14,504 bases of DNA from an uncultured Spirochaetaceae bacterium (GTDB lineage Bacteria > Spirochaetota > Spirochaetia > Sphaerochaetales > Sphaerochaetaceae), in the NCBI GenBank assembly GCA_944389985.1, contig CALXON010000008.1, forward strand, positions 1 through 14,504, in the 5' to 3' direction. Made by a program: the position numbers and the translations under genes. The notes below the pieces were generated by a model, which was given only the letters and a program-made list of their open reading frames with translations, was not told where the DNA came from and searched no databases. This document shows, piece by piece, positions 8,948 through 14,504 of the stretch (the stretch's first letter is position 1; every line of letters starts with the position of its first letter).

Positions 8948-9984
8948 CTTGAAGCTCCTGTCTTTCTTGTCAGAGCATAGAGGATCATACCGTTGGAGAC
9001 GATGATCCTGAGAACCTCGGACATGTCAGTGTGGATCAGGGAGTTCATGACAGACGGGGTCATGGATACGATTCCCTGATAGAGTATTGTTCCGATGATG
9101 ACGTTCGTAATGGACGCCTTGTTCACCGAAGCTCCTCCGATGAGGATTGCGGATACGGCAGGCATTGCCATGTACATCGGGCCCTGATAGAGCTGGATGA
9201 AGCCGTAGCCCTGCTGGTAGCAGAGGATTCCGAGCGCTCCGAGCCATGTCGACATGATGACCGAGAGTGTTCTCTGTCTGTCGATGTTTATGCCTGAAGC
9301 CCTTGCGAACACCGCATTCGATCCTACAGCTGTCATTGCCGTTCCGGTCTTGGTGTGGAGGAATGCCCAGATGATGAATGCGAAGACCGCGAAGAAGAGG
9401 ATCTCTCCGAATGAGATGGAGAGGCTTCCGAGCTTCAGGACAAGGGAATCGCGGAGGATGTGGTAGTAGAAACCGTCTGTGGCGATTGTCGTCCTCAGAC
9501 CGTTACCTGTGTATCCCCAGACCATTGTAGGTGAGGAGTACGGGAGGATGAGCCACATGATCGACATGAATGCGACCGATGAGAAGCCGACATAGGTTGC
9601 GATCATCATCTCGCTTCCCTTGACCCTGTTGAGAAGCTTTCCATAACCCCATCCGAAGATGAGTGCGAACGGAGTGGAGTAGAGGATCGCGAGGATGAAT
9701 GACACAGGACCTGTGATTCCTGTCTCGATCGCGAGTGTCGCTCCGAGAAGACCCGAGATGATTCCCAGAGGAAGACCGAAGTTGAGTCCGCATCCGGAAT
9801 GGATCATCGGAACCATTGCCAGAACCATGATCGCGTTCTGTCCGAAACGTCCGAGAACATCGGTGATGGACGCTCCGACATTGATTCCTGCGAAAGGCGC
9901 TATCACAAAGAGCGCGAGGAGGAACAGTGTGATAATGAGACGGGGAAGTCCGAAGGCCTTGACCGCTGACATTACTTTTTCCAT
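8944..9984 (-). CDS. ABC transporter permease (BPD_transp_2 type), first permease
   Basis: A membrane subunit of 346 residues. It carries LNFGLPLGIISGLLG, the coupling segment AVGSNAVFARASGINIDRQR (the G-N-A-A-SGI pattern of RbsC/PnrD-type permeases), and GGASVNKASITN. The ATG at 9984 overlaps the ATPase stop by one base (TGATG) and has AAGGAGG 7 bases upstream. A GTG one codon earlier (9987) is possible but badly spaced. It pairs with the second permease by sequence and gene order. This is the SBP, double ATPase, permease, permease layout also known for the treponemal purine nucleoside transporter PnrABCDE. Confidence 0.93.
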   Translation of the reverse strand: MEKVMSAVKAFGLPRLIITLFLLALFVIAPFAGINVGASITDVLGRFGQNAIMVLAMVPMIHSGCGLNFGLPLGIISGLLGATLAIETGITGPVSFILAILYSTPFALIFGWGYGKLLNRVKGSEMMIATYVGFSSVAFMSIMWLILPYSSPTMVWGYTGNGLRTTIATDGFYYHILRDSLVLKLGSLSISFGEILFFAVFAFIIWAFLHTKTGTAMTAVGSNAVFARASGINIDRQRTLSVIMSTWLGALGILCYQQGYGFIQLYQGPMYMAMPAVSAILIGGASVNKASITNVIIGTILYQGIVSMTPSVMNSLIHTDMSEVLRIIVSNGMILYALTRKTGASR

Positions 9985-11591
9985 CACATAGCCTCCTTTC
10001 TTGATTTTCCTACCATGAGGATACCGAACTTCTCGCTCGGCTCACTTGCCGGAAGGATTCCTGACACGGCACCGTCAGTGATGATCGCGATCCTGTCACA
10101 GATCTGCCTGAGCTCCTCAAGCTCGGATGAGATCATGACGATCGTTACGCCGTTCTTTCTGTTGTACTCCCTCAGTGCCTGAAGCACCAGAGCCTTGGCT
10201 CCGATGTCGATACCGCGGGTAGGCTCGGAGACGAAGAGAAGCTTGGGCTGGAGTGCGAATGCCTTTGCAAGACAGATCTTCTGCTGGTTTCCACCTGAAA
10301 GCTCCTTCGCCTTCTGCATCGAGGATGTGCACTTTATCTGGAGCTGCTTGATGTACTTCTCAGTCACTTCCTTGATCGCAGCCTGATCACGCCACTTGAT
10401 GAGTCCTCCAAGGTAGTTCTTGAGGAACTTGTTCTGTATCTGCATGGCAGGGAATGAGATATTCCATTCAAGGGACTCATCGAGAAGAAGTCCGACACCC
10501 CTTCTGTCCTCAGATACGAATGCAAGTGATGAATCGAGGCATGCACGCGGATTGTTGAGAGGGATCTCCGAGCCGTTGAGTGTGACCTTACCGCCTGCGG
10601 GGAAGAGTCCCATGATGCCGTTCGGGATTCCGAGCTTGCCCTGACCGGCAAGACCGCCGATACCGAGGATCTCTCCCTCCTTCACGTCGATGTTGACGTC
10701 GCGTACAGTCTCTCCGGGCATGTCTACCCAGAGGTTCTTCACGGACATGATTGTCTTTCCGGAGAACGTCCTGTCATCAGCGGAATGCTTTCCTGCGTCT
10801 GTGCTGACCTCACGTCCGACCATCAGCTTCGCCATCTCCTGGATTGATGTCTGGGCAGCATCAAGCTCATTGATGATGCGGCCGTCACGCATGACGATGA
10901 CCTTGTTGCAGACATCGAGGATCTCCTGAAGACGGTGTGTGATGAAGATTACGGAGATGCCCTGGGAGGCGAGGTTCCTTATCGCCTTGAGAAGCATCTC
11001 AGCCTCCTTCTCAGTGAGAACGGCTGTAGGCTCATCAAGCACGAGAAGTCTGATCGCGCTCTTCGATATCTCTCTGGAGATCTCCGTGAACTGCTTGTGG
11101 CCGACAGGCATCTCCGCAACGAGCATGTCCGGATCGAGCTCGACGCCGAGCTTTGTGATCGCGGCGATTGCCTCTTTCTGCAGTTCCTTTCTATCTATCG
11201 TGTTTGCTCTGTCTCCGAATACAAGCGACAGAACACTTTTATTCTGGGGTTCGCGGTTGAGAAGGATGTTCTCTGCGGCTGTGAAGCCAGGGAGCAAAGA
11301 GAATTCCTGATGCACCATTCCGATACCGGCCTTGAGCGCATCGAGAGGTGATGTGAATTTCACCTCGTTTCCGTCTATGAGGACCTTTCCACCATAACCG
11401 CCCGTCTGATGAATGACATCCATTCCGAAGAGGATGTTCATGAGTGTGCTCTTTCCTGCGCCGTTCTCTCCGACGAGTCCCAGCACCTCTCCCTGCTTCA
11501 GTGTGAAGTTGACGTCTTTCAGTACGGGGTTTCCATTGTACTCTTTGCTGACATTCTGCATTTCCAGCAAAGGCTTTGTCATTTCGTTCAT
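9984..11591 (-). CDS. ABC transporter ATP-binding protein with two fused nucleotide-binding domains (RbsA/MglA/PnrC type)
   Basis: The cytoplasmic energy-coupling subunit, 535 residues from the ATG at 11591. Domain 1 has Walker A GENGAGKS at 41-48, a Q-loop at Gln95, a poorly conserved signature (MPVGH, 161-165) and Walker B LLVLDEPT at 182-189, with a His in FITHR. Domain 2 has the degenerate Walker A usual in this class (GLAGQGKLG, 313-321), a canonical LSGGNQQK at 431-438, but LLFVSEPTRG at 451-460, where Ser455 replaces the Walker B Asp. So neither domain has a full conventional set. The start is set by a purine-rich GGGGAG a few bases before 11591. A TTG at 11648 would read through the hairpin and is unlikely. 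It is tightly coupled to the two permeases. Confidence 0.94.
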   Translation of the reverse strand: MNEMTKPLLEMQNVSKEYNGNPVLKDVNFTLKQGEVLGLVGENGAGKSTLMNILFGMDVIHQTGGYGGKVLIDGNEVKFTSPLDALKAGIGMVHQEFSLLPGFTAAENILLNREPQNKSVLSLVFGDRANTIDRKELQKEAIAAITKLGVELDPDMLVAEMPVGHKQFTEISREISKSAIRLLVLDEPTAVLTEKEAEMLLKAIRNLASQGISVIFITHRLQEILDVCNKVIVMRDGRIINELDAAQTSIQEMAKLMVGREVSTDAGKHSADDRTFSGKTIMSVKNLWVDMPGETVRDVNIDVKEGEILGIGGLAGQGKLGIPNGIMGLFPAGGKVTLNGSEIPLNNPRACLDSSLAFVSEDRRGVGLLLDESLEWNISFPAMQIQNKFLKNYLGGLIKWRDQAAIKEVTEKYIKQLQIKCTSSMQKAKELSGGNQQKICLAKAFALQPKLLFVSEPTRGIDIGAKALVLQALREYNRKNGVTIVMISSELEELRQICDRIAIITDGAVSGILPASEPSEKFGILMVGKSRKEAM

Positions 11592-11610
11592 TGTCTCCCC
11601 TCTATTTTTC

Positions 11611-11640
11611 AAGAAGAAAGGGGAGGGAGACCCTCCCCTT
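11611..11640 (-). terminator. Strong hairpin between binding-protein gene and ATPase gene (attenuator or mRNA-stabilising element)
   Basis: AAGGGGAGGG (11618-11627) and CCCTCCCCTT (11631-11640) make a perfect 10-bp, mostly GC stem with a 3-base loop. It starts 20 bases past the binding-protein stop. On the minus strand it is followed by TCTTCTTG, a weak T-rich tail. Such intercistronic hairpins commonly let the binding protein be made in excess over the membrane subunits, by partial termination or by 3'-end protection. That function is inferred here. Confidence 0.7.
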
Positions 11641-11660
11641 AATCCCAAACTAGGACTTAT

Positions 11661-12881
11661 TTAGTTTGTTGCGTACTCACGTCCTGTCATTGTGAAGCAC
11701 CAGTCAGGAATTACGACATCTGTGTTGCCCATGTAGTATCCCGGGTCACCCATGATGTATGTATCCTGATAGACGAGGACGAAGTTGTCATATGTCTCCA
11801 TTGTGGAGGCGTTGACGTAGTTGGATCCGTTCCAGTTGGCACCAGGTGTGTACTTTGTGCAGTTCTTGCTGATGTTCCTGATTGAATGGATGTTGTACTC
11901 CTCTCCAGCCATCTCTGCCTGTACAGCTTCGATTGCGAGTGAGCCGAGACCAGCTGTTGTTGTGTAGCCGTAGCTGTATGCCCATGTTCCGAAGCGTCCT
12001 GCGCCGCCCTGCTCACAGATGGCAGCCTCAACCTTTGCAAGGATTGCAGGGAAGTCGCCAGCCTCTGCTGAGAGGTCGATGCCGAGAGCTCCAGGATAGC
12101 CCATGAGCGGTGACGGGAGGTCAGCCTCTACGAAGTAGCCGCCATACTGCATGAGCTGTCTGAGAAGAGGCTCTGTATGTGCATCGTTCGTACAGAAGAA
12201 TGCTGTGTTCTGACCATATCTCTCGATCCAGTTCGGAGTCTGCTCGAGGATGTACTGCTGTGCACCTGCGATACCTACGTCAGATGTCGGGTCCGGAGCT
12301 GTCTCCTGAACGAGAGTCATTCCGAGCTCCTCACATGTCCTTGTCATGATCGCAAGTCTTCTCTGCATCTTCTCCATTGAGAGGTGGCGAGGGAAGGAGA
12401 TGTGTACGAATGTGTCACATCCGAGATCATGAGCTGTCTTGATCATGAGGTAGCCGCGGGCTACGAAGTCGTTCGATGTCACAACGTCAGCAGATGCCGC
12501 GATAAGATACGGCTCCTCGTGTGCCTCTCCTGCGAAGCAGAGGATGTCAGGTCTGACTTCCTTGATCTGGCGGAAAGCCTCAGCTGTTCCAGGAACTGCC
12601 TGGTTGACGATGACTGCCTTCATGAGAGGATCATCAGCCAGACCGCGGATGACGGAGATTGTTGTCTCCTGCTCTTCCATGAAGTTGTCAGGGTATGTCA
12701 TGTGCTGGATGATACCGCCGTCTGCCACTGCGCCGTACTCTGCGATGAGAGCCTCAGCTCCGCGGAGATCGTCCTCGGACTGGGAAACAGTACCGGTGAC
12801 CACTCCGATGTGGAAATCAGCAGCGAATACTGCCGCAGACAGGGTAACAAGTACGAGAAGAACTGCTAAAATTCTTTTCAT
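11661..12881 (-). CDS. ABC transporter substrate-binding protein, DUF3798-like, periplasmic
   Basis: A secreted 406-residue protein with a type I signal peptide. Residues 1-20 are basic then hydrophobic and end in AVFA before ADFHIG. No lipobox is present, so it should be soluble in the periplasm, unlike the lipoprotein PnrA of Treponema. The mature part looks like a two-lobed type 1 periplasmic binding fold: HIGVVTGTVSQSEDD opens the first beta strand, followed by alternating strands and helices. It resembles the DUF3798 family as I remember it, whose ligand is unknown to me. Seven cysteines lie in the mature chain, many for an exported protein. The start at 12881 has AAGGGAG 7 bases upstream. 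It leads the operon and is separated from the ATPase gene by the hairpin at 11618-11640. Confidence 0.85.
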   Translation of the reverse strand: MKRILAVLLVLVTLSAAVFAADFHIGVVTGTVSQSEDDLRGAEALIAEYGAVADGGIIQHMTYPDNFMEEQETTISVIRGLADDPLMKAVIVNQAVPGTAEAFRQIKEVRPDILCFAGEAHEEPYLIAASADVVTSNDFVARGYLMIKTAHDLGCDTFVHISFPRHLSMEKMQRRLAIMTRTCEELGMTLVQETAPDPTSDVGIAGAQQYILEQTPNWIERYGQNTAFFCTNDAHTEPLLRQLMQYGGYFVEADLPSPLMGYPGALGIDLSAEAGDFPAILAKVEAAICEQGGAGRFGTWAYSYGYTTTAGLGSLAIEAVQAEMAGEEYNIHSIRNISKNCTKYTPGANWNGSNYVNASTMETYDNFVLVYQDTYIMGDPGYYMGNTDVVIPDWCFTMTGREYATN

Positions 12882-12904
12882 AGAAAAACTCCCTTTGTGT
12901 ATTG

Positions 12905-12943
12905 ATTATCGTTACATTATCATTTATTCGATAATTCTTGCAA
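12905..12943 (-). promoter_or_regulatory. Promoter of the transporter operon with an inverted repeat around the -10
   Basis: On the minus strand, TTGCAA (12938-12943, 4/6) and GATAAT (12916-12921, 5/6) are 16 bases apart. A perfect 7-bp inverted repeat, ATTATCG (12905-12911) and CGATAAT (12929-12935), brackets the -10 with a 17-base gap, and the palindrome CTTGCAAG (12937-12944) covers the -35. This could be an operator for a dimeric regulator. The protein that would bind it is not identifiable here. Confidence 0.5.
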
Positions 12944-13033
12944 GCAGAATACAGAAAAACGCATTTATATGCAGAGTCTATTCATATGAGTGATATTATC
13001 AGGGGCGGTCTGTCCGTTTTCATGATATTCCGC

Positions 13034-13039
13034 TATAAT
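13034..13039 (+). promoter_or_regulatory. -10 box of the superoxide reductase operon
   Basis: A perfect TATAAT lies 17 bases before the superoxide reductase ATG. No good -35 is found at 16-18 bases upstream, so activation or an alternative promoter is possible. The predicted start site (about 13046) would leave a leader of only about 11 bases that still contains the AGGAGG ribosome site (13046-13051). Confidence 0.45.
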
Positions 13040-13056
13040 TCAGAGAGGAGGAAAAT

Positions 13057-13428
13057 ATGGCATTCACGATTTACAGATGCGATGCATGCGGTGAGATGGT
13101 GATGGTTGTCGAGAAGGGAACCTGTGTCCCCCGCTGCTGCGGAAAGGAGATGACCGAGCTCAAGGCCAATACTACAGACGGAGCGAAGGAGAAGCATGTG
13201 CCCGCTCTTGAGACAAAAGATGGAAAGCTCTTTGTGAAGGTAGGATCTGTAGAGCATCCGATGACGGAGGAGCACAGCATCAGATACATTGCCGCAGAGA
13301 GAGCGGACGGTGTGGAGATAAAGTATCTCAAGCCGGGTGAGAAGCCCGAGGCCGTATTCTCTGCTGAAGGCGTGAAGGCAGTCTACGAGTACTGCAATCT
13401 TCACGGACTCTGGAAGGCAGAGCTCTGA
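13057..13428 (+). CDS. dfx: Desulfoferrodoxin (two-iron superoxide reductase)
   Basis: Reduces superoxide to hydrogen peroxide in the cytoplasm of anaerobes without producing oxygen. At 123 residues it is of normal length. The N-terminal desulforedoxin domain has Cys8, Cys11, Cys27 and Cys28 for the FeS4 centre, plus an extra Cys23. The catalytic iron site is complete: His47, His67, His73, Cys113 and His116, with the conserved Glu45-Lys46 pair just before the first His. This makes it the two-centre class, unlike the treponemal neelaredoxin, which lacks the first iron site. The start at 13057 has AGGAGG 5 bases upstream. A lipoprotein gene follows 3 bases after the stop. Electron donors such as rubredoxin are not encoded nearby. 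Confidence 0.96.
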   Translation: MAFTIYRCDACGEMVMVVEKGTCVPRCCGKEMTELKANTTDGAKEKHVPALETKDGKLFVKVGSVEHPMTEEHSIRYIAAERADGVEIKYLKPGEKPEAVFSAEGVKAVYEYCNLHGLWKAEL

Positions 13429-13431
13429 GAG

Positions 13432-14121
13432 ATGCTGAGGCGCGTTCCTGTCATCCTCATGATCCTGCTTCTCTCCGTCTCATGTGCAAGCACGGAGGGA
13501 GTGCAGTATACGAAGGAGGAGATAAGAGATGCTCTTGTCTCCCTCTCCGGTGACATGCTCTTCTCCGTCGATCTCGAGGACGGGATCGGGGCGGAGAGCA
13601 TCATCAGCGCGCTTCCGCTGACATACTCAGCATATTCAAGATACGTCCCGCTGTATGAGGATGTGGCAATGGAGTATGCGGAGGAGATCTCACTTCTGAT
13701 CTCCCCGCTTCTTCCTCTGGCTCTTCCCGTGATAGAGGAAGCCGCTTCCGAGACCGCCATGTCCGGTTCATCCAAGTACATTCATGACGACAAGGCTTTC
13801 ACTGAAGGTGTCAGAGCCGCATCCTATGACGATGTCGTCAGCTGCTACAGAGAGGCGCTTTCCTCAATGGAAGATGAGCTTGAGAAGGCTTTCCAGCCTT
13901 CGAGGTCGCTCTTCATGTCAGTCCGTGCAGCCTATCTCAATCTCGCATCAGTCGGACATGCCATATACATATCCGAGCCTGAGATGATTGATTCAGATTC
14001 CGCTGCCGTGATCCTCGCCGATACGCTCTTTTCGCGTCTCGGGGACAGGGAGAGCTATCTGAAGAACACACCGCTCGGATCCTCGTCTGATTCATACTAT
14101 GTGTTCTGGGGAGGCAGGTGA
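13432..14121 (+). CDS. Putative lipoprotein of unknown function
   Basis: I do not recognise this 229-residue protein. The N-terminus is a signal peptide ending in a spirochaete-like lipobox, LSVSC with Cys18, so it should be lipid-anchored after signal peptidase II cleavage. The mature part is acidic and predicted mainly helical, with hydrophobic helices (ISLLISPLLPLALPVIEEAA) and an aromatic C-terminus (SYYVFWGGR). There are faint similarities to the helical DUF4197-type lipoproteins (alternating helices with L..F.P), too weak to assign. The start at 13432 lies 3 bases after the superoxide reductase stop, with only a weak purine-rich ribosome site, so translation is probably coupled. Its stop overlaps the rarA start by one base. 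Confidence 0.75.
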   Translation: MLRRVPVILMILLLSVSCASTEGVQYTKEEIRDALVSLSGDMLFSVDLEDGIGAESIISALPLTYSAYSRYVPLYEDVAMEYAEEISLLISPLLPLALPVIEEAASETAMSGSSKYIHDDKAFTEGVRAASYDDVVSCYREALSSMEDELEKAFQPSRSLFMSVRAAYLNLASVGHAIYISEPEMIDSDSAAVILADTLFSRLGDRESYLKNTPLGSSSDSYYVFWGGR

Positions 14122-14504
14122 TGGATCTCTTCTCTTCCTCAGCATCCCCGTCTGAAGAGCCCCTCGCTGCGAGGATGAGGCCCAGAAGTCTCGATGAGTA
14201 CGTCGGACAGGAGCATATACTCGGCAAGGGAAGGCTCCTGAGAAGGGCCATCCAGGCTGATCAGCTTTCGTCCGTCATCTTCTATGGACCTCCTGGAACG
14301 GGAAAGACAACGCTTGCCCGTGTCATAGCGAACACGACACGGAGCCATTTCTCCACGCTCAATGCAGTTCTTTCAGGAGTCAAGGAACTCAGGGCAGAGA
14401 TAGACGAGGCGAAGAACCGACGCGAACTCTATGGAATGAGGACGATTCTCTTCGTCGATGAGGTCCACAGATGGAACAAGAGTCAGCAGGACGCACTTCT
14501 TCCA
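14121..14504 (+). CDS. rarA: Replication-associated recombination protein A (RarA/MgsA AAA+ ATPase), cut off by window end
   Basis: An AAA+ ATPase of the clamp-loader-related class that acts at stalled replication forks. The first 128 codons are present and the frame is open at 14504. The sequence opens with an MDLF-like start, then ARMRPRSLDEYVGQEHILG (residues 17-35), Walker A GPPGTGKT at 56-63 and Walker B ILFVDE at 109-114. VHRWNKSQQDALLP follows, close to the family's VHRFNKxQQDAxLP. The start overlaps the lipoprotein stop (TGATG), with GGGGAGG 6 bases upstream. RarA proteins run to about 400-450 residues, and some spirochaete and Thermotoga versions carry an extra C-terminal domain, which cannot be judged here. 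Confidence 0.93.
   Translation, partial: MDLFSSSASPSEEPLAARMRPRSLDEYVGQEHILGKGRLLRRAIQADQLSSVIFYGPPGTGKTTLARVIANTTRSHFSTLNAVLSGVKELRAEIDEAKNRRELYGMRTILFVDEVHRWNKSQQDALLP

Noticed and set aside
11592..11648. N-terminal extension of the ATPase from a TTG at 11648
   Set aside because: It would translate straight through the strong hairpin, and the family N-terminus and a ribosome site both fit the ATG at 11591.
11661..12881. Binding protein as a lipoprotein
   Set aside because: No cysteine lies near the signal-peptide cleavage region. AVFA-AD is a type I site.
12905..12943. PerR or Fur-type box upstream of the transporter
   Set aside because: The AT-rich repeats look superficially similar, but the arm spacing (17 bases) does not fit the 7-1-7 or 6-1-6 layouts.
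13003..13020. Small hairpin with T-run (CGGTCTGTCCG then TTTT) as a terminator
   Set aside because: The stem is only about 3 bp and no plus-strand gene ends before it.

Overview
The window is a gene-dense chromosomal segment of an anaerobic bacterium, most likely a spirochaete (Spirochaetota, Sphaerochaeta/Treponema-like). This assignment is inference. It rests on the sugar/nucleoside-type ABC transporter with a DUF3798-like binding protein, a two-iron superoxide reductase, a relaxed spirochaete-style lipobox, moderate GC and AGA/AGG-rich arginine codons. No rRNA or tRNA is present that could confirm it. No CRISPR array, insertion sequence, integrase or other mobile element is visible, and no gene-free stretch exceeds about 175 bases.

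Layout. Positions 1-12881 are read from the minus strand and 13057-14504 from the plus strand, diverging from a 175-base intergenic region. In order of minus-strand transcription, from 12881 downwards, there are three blocks. (1) A transporter operon: binding protein, a strong hairpin, double-domain ATPase, two permeases, and a small membrane-anchored protein of unknown function, ending in a clear terminator (7271-7298). (2) A protein quality-control operon under a good sigma-70-type promoter (7237-7265): tig, clpP, clpX and a DHH/DHHA1 phosphoesterase, ending in a hairpin at 2945-2974. (3) A divergent sigma-70-like protein, followed by rdgB (house-cleaning XTP/dITP pyrophosphatase) and pepF (oligoendopeptidase F, cut by the window start). 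On the plus strand there is a desulfoferrodoxin-type superoxide reductase, an unrecognised lipoprotein and rarA (cut by the window end), packed with 3 bases or fewer between genes.

How the parts fit. Block 2 joins nascent-chain folding (trigger factor) to regulated degradation (ClpXP). PepF, further along, could trim the oligopeptides that ClpP releases. The DHH protein would recycle nanoRNA or cyclic-dinucleotide products. The transporter resembles the nucleoside (Pnr/Bmp) type in architecture, but its substrate is unknown. The plus-strand genes suggest oxygen and DNA-stress handling in an anaerobe.

The least explained items are the sigma-like protein (1895-2890), the small anchored protein in the transporter operon (7320-7814), the transporter itself, with its odd ATPase motifs, and the lipoprotein between superoxide reductase and rarA. 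I did not see a clear new defence or mobile system.
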